Part shown: piece after piece, positions 1 through 9,495 of the stretch | Position numbering within the stretch: position 1 is the stretch's first letter | How the letters are laid out: each line of letters starts with the position of its first letter | NCBI RefSeq assembly: GCF_014650915.1 | Contig: NZ_BMVW01000001.1 | Location: 496,001-560,000 of the forward strand | Origin: Streptomyces poonensis | Lineage (GTDB): Bacteria > Actinomycetota > Actinomycetes > Streptomycetales > Streptomycetaceae | DNA: 64,000 nt | Reading direction: 5' to 3' | Notes under the pieces: generated by a model | The model's input: the letters and a program-made list of their open reading frames with translations, nothing else | Databases searched by the model: none | What the model was told of the DNA's origin: nothing | Made by a program: the position numbers and the translations under genes

Positions 1-774
1 GTGCTCACCCTCTACAAGCACATCAACTCCCCCGAGGCGCGCCTGTACCTCTCCCGGCAGCTCTTCGAGGAGGCCGTCCACGTCCAGTTCTATCTGACCC
101 TGCTCGACACCTACCTGCCCGATCCGGAGGACCGCGCGGCGGCGTTCGCGGCCGTGGAGAACATCCCCTCCATCCGCGAGAAGGCCGGGTTCTGCTTCAA
201 GTGGATGGACTCGGTGGAGGAGATCGACCGGCTGGAGACGAAGGCCGACCGGCGGCGCTTCCTGCTCAATCTCATCTGCTTCGCCGCGTGCATCGAGGGC
301 CTGTTCTTCTACGGCGCGTTCGCGTACGTCTACTGGTTCCGCAGCCGGGGTCTGCTGCACGGCCTGGCCACCGGCACCAACTGGGTGTTCCGCGACGAGA
401 CGATGCACATGTCCTTCGCGTTCGACGTCGTGGACACCGTCCGCAAGGAGGAGCCGGACCTCTTCGACGACGAACTGGCGCAGCAGGTCACGGACATGCT
501 GCGGGAGGCCGTCGAGGCCGAGCTGCAGTTCGCGCGCGACCTGTGCGGTGACGGCCTCCCGGGGATGAACACCGAGTCGATGCGCCAGTACCTGGAGTGC
601 GTGGCCGACCAGCGGCTGAGCCGCCTCGGCTTCGCCCCGGTGTACGGCTCGGAGAACCCCTTCTCCTTCATGGAGCTTCAGGGAGTGCAGGAGCTGACCA
701 ACTTCTTCGAGCGGCGGCCCTCGGCGTACCAGGTCGCGGTGGAGGGCTCGGTCGGCTTCGACGAGGACTTCTGA
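1..774 (+). CDS. nrdB: Class Ia ribonucleotide reductase beta subunit (NrdB), 5' end missing
   Basis: The small subunit of class Ia ribonucleotide reductase carries the di-iron centre and tyrosyl radical that the large subunit uses to make deoxyribonucleotides. The 257 codons visible are the C-terminal three quarters of a protein normally near 340 residues; the gene starts upstream of the window. Seen directly: the first iron-ligand helix EEAVHVQFY, where E24 and H27 are ligands and Y31 sits at the radical-tyrosine position (H+4), then IEGLFF and DETMH, which supply the remaining Glu and Glu/His ligands. The C-terminus ends in FDEDF, the acidic tail that docks on the large subunit. It is followed 270 bp later, on the same strand, by an AraC-type regulator, which matches the Streptomyces nrdA-nrdB-nrdS arrangement. 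The first base of the window need not be the true start codon. Confidence 0.95.
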   Translation: MLTLYKHINSPEARLYLSRQLFEEAVHVQFYLTLLDTYLPDPEDRAAAFAAVENIPSIREKAGFCFKWMDSVEEIDRLETKADRRRFLLNLICFAACIEGLFFYGAFAYVYWFRSRGLLHGLATGTNWVFRDETMHMSFAFDVVDTVRKEEPDLFDDELAQQVTDMLREAVEAELQFARDLCGDGLPGMNTESMRQYLECVADQRLSRLGFAPVYGSENPFSFMELQGVQELTNFFERRPSAYQVAVEGSVGFDEDF

Positions 775-950
775 GCGTTCGCGGGACCCTTCGGGAGAAC
801 CTCCTCGAGCGTCCTTCGCTCGGCCTCCCTGAGCTGACGGTCGATGCGCCGGTCGCGTACGACGCCGATCAGCGCGGGGAGGACGAGCACGGCCAGGATG
901 CCGAGGACGGCCAGCGTTCCGATGAGGGCTTCCATGCGTGTCGTATCCAT
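678..950 (-). CDS. Small single-pass membrane protein, antisense to the nrdB 3' end
   Basis: I do not recognise a family with a known function. The reading frame encodes about 90 residues on the opposite strand between nrdB and nrdS. Residues 6-28 form one hydrophobic segment (starting MEALIGTLAV), followed by a basic, charged stretch (VRDRRIDRQLREAERR), as in small membrane anchors. I chose the ATG at 950 because GGGAGA lies about 9 nt upstream; an ATG at 935 would begin exactly at the membrane segment. The last third overlaps the nrdB coding sequence by 97 bp in antisense, so that part of the protein may not be conserved. The membrane segment with its positive flank supports a real gene, but codon evidence is shared with nrdB and is therefore weak. 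Confidence 0.4.
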   Translation of the reverse strand: MDTTRMEALIGTLAVLGILAVLVLPALIGVVRDRRIDRQLREAERRTLEEVLPKGPANAQKSSSKPTEPSTATWYAEGRRSKKLVSSCTP

Positions 951-1043
951 GGACACCACTCTCCCGCCGGACGCTCCTTACCGTCAGTGGCAGGACTGCC
1001 GGACCCCCTCGAATTCCTGCCAGTCCCGCGGCACACTGGCGGC

Positions 1044-2006
1044 ATGCTGCAGAACGTGGCCGCCGTCGTGCTCGACGGGGTGCATCCCTTCGAACTCGGC
1101 GTGCTGTGCGAGGTGTTCGGGCTCGACCGCAGTGACGAGGGACTGCCCGTGTACGACTTCGCGGTGGTTTCGGCGGAGGGCCCCACGCTCGGCACGCACG
1201 CCGGGTTCACCGTCTCCACGCCTCACGGTCTGGAACGGCTCGACGAGGCCGATCTGATCGCCCTGCCGGCCGGGGAGAGCTATGTGGACCGGCGTTTTCC
1301 GCCCGAGCTGCTCGACGCGCTGCGCCGCGCGGTCGGCCGGGGCGCGCGGGTGCTGAGCGTGTGCTCCGGTGTCTTCGTGCTGGGCGCGGCCGGGCTGCTG
1401 GACGGGCGGCGGTGCGCGGTGCACTGGCGGCACGCCGGGGAGCTGGCCCGGCAGTACCCGCGCGCGGTCGTCGAGCCCGATGTGCTGTACGTGGACGAGG
1501 ACCCGGTCATCACCTCGGCCGGCACCGCCGCCGGGATCGACGCCTGTCTGCACCTCGTCCGCAAGGAGCAGGGGCCCGAGGTCGCCAACGCGATCGCCCG
1601 CCGCATGGTGGTGCCCCCGCACCGGGACGGCGGCCAGGCCCAGTACATCGAGCGCCCGCTGCCCCGCTCGCGGTGCGACACGGTCGGCGAGGTGCTGGTG
1701 TGGATGGAGGAGCACCTCGATGAGGAGGTGACCGTCGAGCAGCTCGCCGCCCGTGCCCTCATGTCCCCGCGCACCTTCGCCCGCCGCTTCCAGCAGGAGA
1801 CCGGCACCACGCCCTACCGCTGGATCCTGCGCCAGCGCGTGCTGCTCGCCCAGCGGCTGCTGGAGGCGACGGACGAGACGATGGACGCGATCGCGGGCCG
1901 TACCGGCTTCGGTACGGCGGCCGCGCTGCGCCATCACTTCGTACGGTCGCTGGGGACCACGCCGCACGCGTACCGGCGCACGTTCAGGGGACCTCAGGCC
2001 GCCTGA
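1044..2006 (+). CDS. nrdS: AraC/GlxA-family regulator, NrdS-like
   Basis: A 320-residue transcription factor with an N-terminal DJ-1/PfpI-type amidotransferase-like domain (about residues 1-185, starting VAAVVLDGVHPFELGVLCEV) and a C-terminal AraC double helix-turn-helix (about 215-315, with LAARALMSPRTFARRFQQET and IAGRTGFGTAAALRHHF). In the first domain the nucleophile-elbow position reads SVCSGVFVLGAAG, so a Cys is present. In Streptomyces, nrdS is reported as the third gene of the class Ia nrdAB operon and encodes an AraC-like protein; position and orientation here match. I started at the ATG at 1044 because the conserved GlxA-type domain begins there, although the upstream GGCGGC is a poor ribosome site. 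It ends only 30 bp from the convergent P450 gene and I see no terminator between them. Confidence 0.85.
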   Translation: MLQNVAAVVLDGVHPFELGVLCEVFGLDRSDEGLPVYDFAVVSAEGPTLGTHAGFTVSTPHGLERLDEADLIALPAGESYVDRRFPPELLDALRRAVGRGARVLSVCSGVFVLGAAGLLDGRRCAVHWRHAGELARQYPRAVVEPDVLYVDEDPVITSAGTAAGIDACLHLVRKEQGPEVANAIARRMVVPPHRDGGQAQYIERPLPRSRCDTVGEVLVWMEEHLDEEVTVEQLAARALMSPRTFARRFQQETGTTPYRWILRQRVLLAQRLLEATDETMDAIAGRTGFGTAAALRHHFVRSLGTTPHAYRRTFRGPQAA

Positions 2007-2036
2007 CCGTGCGTACCGGCACCGACCTCCCGTGCC

Positions 2037-3407
2037 TCACCTGGGTGTCGCCCGCACCAGCAGCCGGTGCGGGCGCAGGGTGATGCCGACCCGGGTGGTG
2101 TCGTTCGAACCGGAGACCTGCTCCAGCCGCCACCGGCGCGCCACGGCCGCGGTGACGAGGGTCAGTTGCGCCATGGAGAAGTGGTCACTCGGGCACTTCC
2201 GGTTGCCCACACTGAACGGGCTCATGGCGTACTTGGGTACGTCCTTGACACGTTCCGGAAGCCACCGGTCGGGATCGAACTCGAGGTTCCGCTCGTACGA
2301 CCGGGGGTCGCGCTGCACGGCGTAGGGGCTGTACACGATGTCGGCCCCGGCCGGAATGCGATATCCGCCGAGTTCCGTTTCGGTCACCGCCCGCCGCGTC
2401 AGAATCCAGACGGCCGGACGCAGCCGCATGGCCTCGACAACGACATTGTTCGTATGGGACAGCTTCCGGACATCCGCGAATGCGACGGGCCGGTCCCCCA
2501 CGACGGATCCGACTTCCGCGCACACCCTGTCGGCGTGTTCCGGATGTGCGGTGAGGACCTGGAGCAGCCACATGACGGTGGAGGCCACGGTCTCGCTGCC
2601 GGGGGTGAGGATCGCGACGACCTGGTCGTGTATCTCCTGTTCCCCGATGGGGTCGCCCTTGTCGTCCTCCGCCTCCAGCAATGCCGTCAGTAGATCGTCC
2701 GGTTTTCGACCGGATGCCCGGCGTTCCGCGATGATCTCGTCGACCAGGGCGTGCAGATCGGCCAGTGCCCGGTCGAACCGCCGGTTGGCCGGCAGCGGCA
2801 GCCGGTAGAGCGGTCCGGCCGGGATCACCATGCGCCGGTACATGCCGCGGAACACGGTGGCGAGCGCGACGCACAGCCGCTCGGCCCGCTCGTCCATGTA
2901 CTCGCCGCGCAGCAGGCAGCGGGCCGCGATGCGCACGGCGACGCGGAACGACTCGGAGGTGCAGTCGAAGGGCTCGCCGGAGGCCATCCGCGCGGCGAAG
3001 TCCGCCGCCTCCTCCTCCATGACGGGTCCGTACGCGGGGATGGCGTCGAGCCGGAAGGCGGGCTGGATGATGCGGCGCTGGCGGCGGTGGCGGGGCCCGT
3101 TGGCGGTGGCCACGCCCTCCTTGCCGAGCAGGCTCTCGAGGGACTCCCACAGCGGACCGTCGATCTTGTAGTCAGGGCTCAGGGCCAGCGCGCCGGTGAG
3201 CGCCGGGCTGGTGACGGCGTACACCGTCTTGGGCCCGAGCGCGAGCCGGACCACATCGCCCTCGTCACGCAGCCGGGCGAGGAAGCCCAGGGGATCGCGC
3301 ACCAGTTTCCAGCCGTGGCCGAGGCCCGGGACACCGCCCCGGGCGAGGGGTGGCTCGATCGGCTCCGCAGCCCGCGGGGGTACGGGCTGCACGGACTCGA
3401 CGGTCAT
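2037..3407 (-). CDS. cyp170A1: Cytochrome P450 CYP170A family (albaflavenone synthase)
   Basis: A 456-residue P450 that, by family knowledge, oxidises epi-isozizaene twice to albaflavenone. Seen: the ExxR helix in [10 protein letters not shown], the heme-thiolate loop [10 protein letters not shown] (Cys near residue 400), and the oxygen-activation helix reading TPGSET where most P450s have AGxxT. The heme loop has Ser where the common FxxGxxxCxG motif has its final Gly. A DDKGD stretch near residue 250 fits the DDxxD motif that has been linked to a second, farnesene-synthase activity of S. coelicolor CYP170A1. The start codon overlaps the stop of the sesquiterpene synthase gene (ATGA), so the two are translationally coupled and form one biosynthetic unit. 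Confidence 0.93.
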   Translation of the reverse strand: MTVESVQPVPPRAAEPIEPPLARGGVPGLGHGWKLVRDPLGFLARLRDEGDVVRLALGPKTVYAVTSPALTGALALSPDYKIDGPLWESLESLLGKEGVATANGPRHRRQRRIIQPAFRLDAIPAYGPVMEEEAADFAARMASGEPFDCTSESFRVAVRIAARCLLRGEYMDERAERLCVALATVFRGMYRRMVIPAGPLYRLPLPANRRFDRALADLHALVDEIIAERRASGRKPDDLLTALLEAEDDKGDPIGEQEIHDQVVAILTPGSETVASTVMWLLQVLTAHPEHADRVCAEVGSVVGDRPVAFADVRKLSHTNNVVVEAMRLRPAVWILTRRAVTETELGGYRIPAGADIVYSPYAVQRDPRSYERNLEFDPDRWLPERVKDVPKYAMSPFSVGNRKCPSDHFSMAQLTLVTAAVARRWRLEQVSGSNDTTRVGITLRPHRLLVRATPR

Positions 3408-4489
3408 TTCCCACCTGCCGTTTCGTTGCTGACGTACGGGGGCGTGGACCGGTCGTCCCAGTCGTCGACCATGTACCGGCCGGACTCGTGGTGGAACCAG
3501 TAGACGGAGCTGAACCAGTTGCGCATATTGCCGACACAGGCCCGCACGGCGGCGCGCAGCTGCCTTCCCCGCAGCGTGCCGTCGTTGAGCGAGTCGGCGA
3601 ACCTGACGACGTCCTTCTCGGCGTCGATGAATTCGGTGATGCATTTCTCGACGCGCCACCGGACGTTCTCGACGGCCTCTTCCGGTGTCAGCCCCTGGTG
3701 ATGAATGAGGCTGATACCCAGATTGTGGACCTCGGCGCCCGCGAGTTCCTTCGGGAGCGAGCAGAGGTCGTTGTACCACGCGGCGAATTCCTGGCTCAGC
3801 AGGGCCGCCCGCCGGTATGCGCGGTGTTTCCGTACGGCGGTGGGGAGTTCCCGACCGGCACTGGGCTCCAGGAGGTCCGTCCATATCCAGTGCGCGAAGG
3901 TGAGCCGGCGCAGTTCGAGGTATTCCTCGACCGTCGGCACGACGTTCCGCGTACGGTTGTGGAACTCCCGGTCGTACGCATCGATGACCTCGTGGAAGTG
4001 CCGGGCGAAGCGTGTGTTCCACTTCCTGCCGAGGAACGAGTACAGCCGTAGCAGGCTGTCGGCGAGGCCCGCCACCACCGGGTCGCGGTGGTGGAGGTGG
4101 TCCCGCGGGGAGTCGAGGGCCGCGTGCAGCCGGGTCCTGAGCCGCCGCCAGGCGGTGCGCCGACCGTGCACGACATCGCGGTCGTGGCGGTCGTCCCAGA
4201 CGAAGAACCAGGCGCTGTAGTCCGCTATCGCCTGGAGGACCTCGTCGGGGGCGCCCATGTAGTAGCCCGCCATGAGGTCCGTGTAGCACAGGCCGTCGGC
4301 GTGTTCCGCCACCTTGTCCGCCGGCATGAGGCGTTTCTCCAGCAGCCAGGCCCTGGTCCTTCCCTGGAGACGGGGCCAATACGGATGCACTCGCCGGGGA
4401 AACGCCGCCTCGATCACGGGAAGCCGGAGCGCCGGCGGGACCGCGGCCACGGTCGTTGTCGGTGAGGTGCTCTGTGGGAATGCAGGCAC
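3404..4489 (-). CDS. cyc1: epi-Isozizaene synthase (class I sesquiterpene cyclase)
   Basis: Cyclises farnesyl diphosphate to the tricyclic hydrocarbon epi-isozizaene, the first step of albaflavenone biosynthesis. With a GTG start at 4489 the protein has 361 residues, the known length of the S. coelicolor enzyme; a GAGAGGGG ribosome site lies 7 nt upstream. An ATG much further upstream gives an extra basic tail and is unlikely. The Asp-rich metal motif DDRHD falls at residues 99-103, and the second metal site NDLCSLPKE near 240-248; both are intact. The RY pair near the C-terminus ([12 protein letters not shown]) is also present. The gene leads the two-gene operon with the P450. Confidence 0.96.
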   Translation of the reverse strand: MPAFPQSTSPTTTVAAVPPALRLPVIEAAFPRRVHPYWPRLQGRTRAWLLEKRLMPADKVAEHADGLCYTDLMAGYYMGAPDEVLQAIADYSAWFFVWDDRHDRDVVHGRRTAWRRLRTRLHAALDSPRDHLHHRDPVVAGLADSLLRLYSFLGRKWNTRFARHFHEVIDAYDREFHNRTRNVVPTVEEYLELRRLTFAHWIWTDLLEPSAGRELPTAVRKHRAYRRAALLSQEFAAWYNDLCSLPKELAGAEVHNLGISLIHHQGLTPEEAVENVRWRVEKCITEFIDAEKDVVRFADSLNDGTLRGRQLRAAVRACVGNMRNWFSSVYWFHHESGRYMVDDWDDRSTPPYVSNETAGGK

Positions 4490-4710
4490 GAACAAACCCC
4501 TCTCAGCCGCCTGATGACGCCCGCCCTCCCGCGTCGTACCGGGCGTGCGCCGGTGCGTATCCCCGCCCTTCTCATTCAGCACCGAAGTGACCGCTCTGGG
4601 AACGGATTTGCACCACTCACTACCCCTAGTTTCCGAGGAAGCCCTCTTGCGTGACTGCCCTGGGATCAGTTATGGAGCGCGCGGCTTCGAACTTGCTCCG
4701 GAGGCACGAA

Positions 4711-4746
4711 CGGCGTCCGGCCGGGGCGAACCCCGGCCGGACGCCG
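4711..4746 (-). terminator. Stem-loop terminator downstream of def
   Basis: A perfect 16-bp inverted repeat (CGGCGTCCGGCCGGGG and its complement) closed by a CGAA tetraloop, lying 18 bp past the def stop codon. There is no T-run, which is usual for Streptomyces terminators. Confidence 0.8.
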
Positions 4747-4764
4747 TACGGAAGGGGCGCCGGA

Positions 4765-5415
4765 TCAGTCGTTCGGGACCACCGGGTAGCGCGGCTCGTT
4801 CTCCGCCATCTGCCGCAGCGCGTCCTTGCGCTCGCGCTTGGAGAGCCGGTCGATGTAGAGGTAGCCGTACAGGTGGTCCGTCTCGTGCTGGAGGCAGCGC
4901 GCGAAGTAGCCGGTGCCGCGCACCTTGATCGGGGTGCCCTTCTCGTCCTGCCCGGTGACCTCGGCATAGTCGGGGCGGGCGAGCGGCATGTACGCGGTCG
5001 GCACCGACAGGCAGCCCTCGTTGCTGTCGTCCAGCACGCGCTTCCCGGCAGGGAGTTCGACCAGCTTGGGGTTGACGACCACGCCCACGTGCCGCACGCC
5101 CTCGTCGTCCGGGCAGTCGTAGACGAACACCTTCTTGCCGACACCGATCTGGTTGGCGGCCAGGCCCACGCCCTCGGCGGTGCGCTGGCTGGCGAACATG
5201 TCGTCGACCAGCTGGGCGAGCTCGTCGTCGAACTCGGTGACGTCCTCGCACTCCTTGTGCAGCACCGGGTTCCCGACGACGGTGATCGGCCGCGAGGTGC
5301 CGCGCTCGCGGTAGGCGCTCTCGCGCTCCTCGCAGTCCTCGCTGTCGATGACGAAGCCCTCGTCGTCCACGGGGAGCACGCCCGCGTGCTGCTGATCGGT
5401 GTCCTGCTGCGCCAT
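4765..5415 (-). CDS. def: Peptide deformylase
   Basis: Removes the N-formyl group from new proteins in the cytoplasm. The 216-residue product has all three metal and substrate motifs: [15 protein letters not shown] (Cys ligand) and QHETDH (two His ligands and the catalytic Glu). It carries an extra acidic N-terminal stretch of about 35 residues ([17 protein letters not shown]), longer than in enterobacterial deformylases and common in actinobacterial type 1 paralogs. The ATG at 5415 fits this length. It stands alone, with its own terminator and about 95 bp to the next gene upstream. Confidence 0.95.
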   Translation of the reverse strand: MAQQDTDQQHAGVLPVDDEGFVIDSEDCEERESAYRERGTSRPITVVGNPVLHKECEDVTEFDDELAQLVDDMFASQRTAEGVGLAANQIGVGKKVFVYDCPDDEGVRHVGVVVNPKLVELPAGKRVLDDSNEGCLSVPTAYMPLARPDYAEVTGQDEKGTPIKVRGTGYFARCLQHETDHLYGYLYIDRLSKRERKDALRQMAENEPRYPVVPND

Positions 5416-5509
5416 GAGCGACGTACGCCTTCCTGAAAGCCTTCGGTGAAACGATGAAACTGCGACTACAGCCTAAAGGGGCCGCGCCCGGGGAAACCGT
5501 TCAGCAGAC

Positions 5510-6490
5510 TCAGCAGACCTCTTCCAGATCCCGCCAGGCCCGGGAGTCCGGGCTGTCCGCGACCCAGCCGTCCAGCAGTCCCCGCACCAGGGACGCGGGC
5601 GCCGCGAGCCCGCACTCCCGCTCGGGCGCCCACAGCTGTCCGTCCGTACGGTGCCCGAGCGGCCCCGGATGACCGGGCTCGCTGTGGTCGTGCGGGTCGA
5701 GGTGTTCACCGTCGCCCTCGTCGGACGGCATCCGGGACTCCGAGCACAGCCGGCACAGCAGCCGCACCGACGACGACCAGTCCTCGGCGGCGAACCCGGC
5801 GTCGGCGGCGAGCTGCTCCAGCGCATCCCGGTCCTCCTCGGTCGCCGCCTCCAGCAGCACCACCCAGGTCGGCACCGGCGAGGGCGCCCACAGTTCGATC
5901 TCGTCGAACACCGGGAAGGCGTGCCCGGCGGCGGTGGTCCGCTCCCCGTGCGGGACCCCGTCGTGCAGCACGACCTCGCCCCAGCGCCGCCCCGACGACG
6001 GCAGCGGGATGGACAGCACCTCTATCCGGGCCGGGTCCAGCCGGCGCCCCCACACGACCTCGGCCTCGCCCTCGGGCGACAGCCGTACGGCCGCACTGCC
6101 CAGGTCCATGCCCACGGGCTCCCCGAAGGCCCCGGACCCGCCGGGCACCCGCAGCCCGTACGCCTGCCAGGCGCGCCGGGCCAGCGGCCAGTCCTGCAGG
6201 GCGGTCGCCGCGATGCCGACGTTCCACCAGTCCGGCGCCCCGGTCTCCCGGTCGAGCAGCGCCACGGCCCTGAGGCCCGCGGCCCGCGCCTGCTCCCAGT
6301 CGTGCCGGAACTTGTGCAGCAGCGCGAGGTTGAACCAGGACTCGGACAGCCAGGGCTCCAGATCGGCGGCGCGGGTCAGCAGCGCGCCCGCGTCCTCGTA
6401 CCGCCCGTCGCCGATCAGCGTGAACGCGCGATCGGTGGCCTGCCGCCAGGAGGCGGAGGGCCGGTGCCGTCCCTTGCCGAAGATCCTCAC
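5510..6490 (-). CDS. Tetratricopeptide-repeat protein of unknown role
   Basis: A cytoplasmic protein of 326 residues. The first third contains two recognisable TPR units (around residues 15-85, with DGRYEDAGALLTRAADLEPW and SWFNLALLHKFRHDWEQARA), normally protein-binding surfaces. The rest is Trp-rich and has no family I recognise; it includes a His/Asp/Glu-rich stretch (DPHDHSEPGHPG). I chose the GTG at 6490 (MRIFGKGRHR) because GGCGGGAA sits about 5 nt upstream and the predicted N-terminus is basic and typical. An in-frame ATG at 6592 would add 34 Arg-rich residues without a good ribosome site. Confidence 0.75.
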   Translation of the reverse strand: MRIFGKGRHRPSASWRQATDRAFTLIGDGRYEDAGALLTRAADLEPWLSESWFNLALLHKFRHDWEQARAAGLRAVALLDRETGAPDWWNVGIAATALQDWPLARRAWQAYGLRVPGGSGAFGEPVGMDLGSAAVRLSPEGEAEVVWGRRLDPARIEVLSIPLPSSGRRWGEVVLHDGVPHGERTTAAGHAFPVFDEIELWAPSPVPTWVVLLEAATEEDRDALEQLAADAGFAAEDWSSSVRLLCRLCSESRMPSDEGDGEHLDPHDHSEPGHPGPLGHRTDGQLWAPERECGLAAPASLVRGLLDGWVADSPDSRAWRDLEEVC

Positions 6491-6643
6491 GATTCCCGCC
6501 TGCCAGTTTCGTCGAGTGGGCCGGCCTGTGCCCCGGGGCACCCTCTCCCTGGCATCCAACCACGTACGCCGGGAGGGGCGCTCATTACCCATGGGTTACC
6601 CAACCGCGGGCAGCGTAAGACGGCACGGGCCCTCGCCACCACC

Positions 6644-7981
6644 TCACCCGGGGTACCCATGCGCGGCAGCTCCGTTCCGCGCCAGCACACGGGCCAGTGA
6701 CTCCACGACCTCGGGCTGGTAGTCCCGCCCGGTCCGCAGGCGCAGCTCCTGGAGCGCCCCGAGCGGCCCGCCCGCCCCGGCCTCGCGCGCCCTCTCCTCG
6801 TAGGCGTTCACGGCCCGTACGATCCGCGCGCCCACCGGCTGCTCCCGGTACGGGTCCGCCTGGCGCTCCACGACCACGGCGACCTCGGCGTCCACCCCGG
6901 TCTGCCGGACCACGGCGCCGCCGAGGAGCGCGATCCGCCGCTGCTGCGCGGCCGGGAGCGCGGCCGTCGCCCCGGCGGGCACCGGGTCGACGAGGGACAG
7001 CTGCCCGATGTCGTGCATCAGGGCCGCGTACTCCAGCACCGACAGCTCGGCCTCGGTGAGTCCCAGCTCACGGCCGACGGCCCGGCTGAGCACAGCCACG
7101 CGCCGGGCGTGCCCGGGCGGGGTGTACCCGGCGATCTCGGTGGCGCGGGCGAGGGAGGCGATGGTCTGCCGATAGGTGGTGCGCACCGCCGCGTGTCTGC
7201 CGAAGGAGAGCTGGGTGAGCAGCAGCGGCAGCGAGAACACGGGCAGCGCCCACAGGCCCGCCACCGCGACCGCGAGCGCCATCACGACGCCGGTCGCGCA
7301 CACCGCGGACCCGATGCCGAGCAGCGCCCGGAGCTCGTCCCGCAGCAGTGGCCCGAAGGGCCAGCCGGTGCGGGAGCGCGCCAGCACCGCGGCGAGCACG
7401 GCGTCGCACACCGCGGTGAGCAGGAGCAGCCCGACCAGGAGCGGTACGTACGAGGGGCCGTGCCACTCCGGGGACGCGCCCCGGTGGTCGAGAAGCCGGA
7501 AGCCCAGGGCGGCGAGGGCGACGGTGAGGATCCGCCGGGCGAACCGGTCGGCGAGCCGGCCGGCGACCGGTCCGCGCCCCGCGGCCGGGCGCGGCAGGCT
7601 CCCGGCGAGCGTGGCCACGGCGACGACGGCGATCACCTGGAACACTCCGTGCCGCGTGGGTTCCCCGGCGTCCTGTCCGAGCAGGGCGTAGGCGAGCGCC
7701 CCGGCCGCCCCGAGGGGTGCGGGCTCACGCGCCTCGGCACCGGTCGCTCCGGTCCACCGGGAGAGCTCGCCCCCGACGACGAGGACCCCGAAGGCGAGGG
7801 CGGCGGCGCGCTCGTCGAGGCCGTACCGGAGGGTGTGGGCGAACGCGGCGAGGCAGAGGAGCACGGCGGCACCCTGCACGAGGACCACGACGGGGTGTCT
7901 CAGGACGAAGCCGTACACGAGGGCTGCGGACGGGCGCCCGGCCACCGGGCCGTGCCCGCGGACGGCGGACGGGCCCCTCAT
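6644..7981 (-). CDS. Membrane HD-domain protein with degenerate HD-GYP site
   Basis: A 445-residue membrane protein whose N-terminal 260 residues form several hydrophobic segments and whose C-terminal cytoplasmic part resembles an HD-GYP domain. The HD core reads ALMHDIGQLS, so the usual Lys of HDxGK is Gln, and the HHExxxGxGYP signature is missing: the equivalent stretch is VVVERQADPYREQP. It is therefore unlikely to hydrolyse cyclic di-GMP and may act as a regulatory partner. The ATG at 7981 overlaps the stop codon of the upstream HD-GYP gene (ATGA), so the pair is co-translated. Confidence 0.8.
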   Translation of the reverse strand: MRGPSAVRGHGPVAGRPSAALVYGFVLRHPVVVLVQGAAVLLCLAAFAHTLRYGLDERAAALAFGVLVVGGELSRWTGATGAEAREPAPLGAAGALAYALLGQDAGEPTRHGVFQVIAVVAVATLAGSLPRPAAGRGPVAGRLADRFARRILTVALAALGFRLLDHRGASPEWHGPSYVPLLVGLLLLTAVCDAVLAAVLARSRTGWPFGPLLRDELRALLGIGSAVCATGVVMALAVAVAGLWALPVFSLPLLLTQLSFGRHAAVRTTYRQTIASLARATEIAGYTPPGHARRVAVLSRAVGRELGLTEAELSVLEYAALMHDIGQLSLVDPVPAGATAALPAAQQRRIALLGGAVVRQTGVDAEVAVVVERQADPYREQPVGARIVRAVNAYEERAREAGAGGPLGALQELRLRTGRDYQPEVVESLARVLARNGAAAHGYPG

Positions 7982-9312
7982 GATCCGGCCTCCGCACGCA
8001 GGGGCGCCGTCCGAGACGGCACGTTTCCGCGTGCACCGGGACCGTCCGCGGTGACCGTGGGGTGCCAGCCGTGCCGTTCCAGGGCCCGCACCAGCGCCCC
8101 GACCATCACCGGGTCGAACTGTGTCCCCGCGCACCGCCGGAGCTCCTCCAGCGCGGCCGCGACCGGCCGGGCCCGGCGGTAGGAGCGGGTCGACGTCATC
8201 GCGTCGAACGCGTCGGCCACGGCCACCACCCGCGCGGGCTCCGGGATCCGGTCGCCCGCCAGCCCGTACGGGTAGCCGCTGCCGTCCAGCCGCTCATGGT
8301 GGTGCAGGACCGCGGAGCGGGCCTCGCCCAGGAACCCGATGCCTCGCACCATCTCGTGCCCGTATTCGGGATGCAGTTCGACGATCCGCCGTTCCTCCGG
8401 GGTCAGCGGGCCGTCCTTGCGCAACAGCCGGGTGGGCACACCGAGTTTGCCCACGTCGTGCAGGATGCCGGCGAAGCGGACCAGTTCGACGCGCTCGTCG
8501 GCCATGCCGAGCTCACGCGCGATCATCACGGACGCCTGGCCCACCCGCTCGCTGTGCCCGCGCGTGTACCCGTCCTTGATGTCGACGGCCTGCACCAGCG
8601 CCCGGATCGTGGCCTGGTGCGCCGCCCGCTCACGGTGGTACTGCGCGAACACCCAGCAGGACACGTACATCGGCAGCAGTACGAGCAGCGCGGCGGCCGG
8701 ACCGTACGGGCTGCGCCACAGCACCGCCATCATCAGCCCGGCGAACCCGTGCGTCATGACGGGCGCGAACTGCCGCGCGAAGAGCCCGCGCCGGGCGGTC
8801 CGCGCGGGTACGCGCTCGGCGAGGACGAGGATGCCCCCGTCGAGGACGGCGAGGACCACGCAGAACACCAGCGCGGCGGCCGCCGCGGGGACCAGCGCGT
8901 ACGGGAAGCCGGGACCGGCCACGGCCTCCCGGCCGCCCAGCGCCGCGTACACCCGGGAAGCCGTCCACACCGCGAGGGCGAGCCGCGCCGCCCGCCACAG
9001 GCGACGCACCCGGCGCGGCCGCTGCTCGACCGGGGAGATGAGCACCCCCGGCACCGCGACGAGCGCGGCGGCCGGGGGCGGCAGCAGGAAGGCACCGGCA
9101 AGCAGGACAGGAAAGAAGGTGCCCATGCCCCTGGGGGCGCGGGACCCCAGGAACGGGCACCGGGTGATCTGCTCGCAGCCCGCGTACAGCACGGCGAGCA
9201 GGCCGACCGCCCACCAGGGGACCGGGGCGTCCGGCAGGGCGGCCAGACAGCAGACGGCACCCAGGACGGCACAGGCGATGTACACACGTGCCCACGCCGG
9301 GACCGACCTCAT
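7978..9312 (-). CDS. Membrane HD-GYP phosphodiesterase (cyclic di-GMP turnover)
   Basis: A 444-residue protein with five or more hydrophobic segments in the first 240 residues, then a cytoplasmic HD-GYP domain with all key elements: HSERVGQAS, HDVGKLGVP, HPEYGHEMV and HHERLDGSGYP. HD-GYP enzymes degrade cyclic di-GMP, a signal that controls development in Streptomyces. The ATG at 9312 is preceded by GGGGAGG with 6-nt spacing. An upstream in-frame start at 9456 would add an unsupported Arg/Pro-rich tail. It is the first gene of a coupled pair with the degenerate homologue. S. coelicolor has one HD-GYP protein that I recall at the equivalent locus. Confidence 0.88.
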   Translation of the reverse strand: MRSVPAWARVYIACAVLGAVCCLAALPDAPVPWWAVGLLAVLYAGCEQITRCPFLGSRAPRGMGTFFPVLLAGAFLLPPPAAALVAVPGVLISPVEQRPRRVRRLWRAARLALAVWTASRVYAALGGREAVAGPGFPYALVPAAAAALVFCVVLAVLDGGILVLAERVPARTARRGLFARQFAPVMTHGFAGLMMAVLWRSPYGPAAALLVLLPMYVSCWVFAQYHRERAAHQATIRALVQAVDIKDGYTRGHSERVGQASVMIARELGMADERVELVRFAGILHDVGKLGVPTRLLRKDGPLTPEERRIVELHPEYGHEMVRGIGFLGEARSAVLHHHERLDGSGYPYGLAGDRIPEPARVVAVADAFDAMTSTRSYRRARPVAAALEELRRCAGTQFDPVMVGALVRALERHGWHPTVTADGPGARGNVPSRTAPLRAEAGS

Positions 9313-9425
9313 GGCGCGCCTCCCCTTTTTCAGGCTCCGGAGCCTAGAGGGGCGCGCGTGACGCGGGGGTGGCAATGGGCGAATGCGAGGGTGACCGACA
9401 CGCGGTTTAGCGCGATCGAGTGACA

Positions 9426-9454
9426 GCGGGCCGCACCTTGACGGTGCGGCCCGC
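9426..9454 (-). terminator. Stem-loop terminator after rsrA
   Basis: Perfect 12-bp inverted repeat (GCGGGCCGCACC) with a 5-nt loop, about 80 bp past the rsrA stop and before the HD-GYP gene. Confidence 0.75.
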
Positions 9455-9495
9455 ACAGGAGTTCAAGCGGCTGAGGCCCGAAAATCCTCAGTGGT

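Noticed and set aside
5416..5509. Sigma-R promoter before def
   Set aside because: No GGAAT-N18-GTT on the minus strand in this gap.
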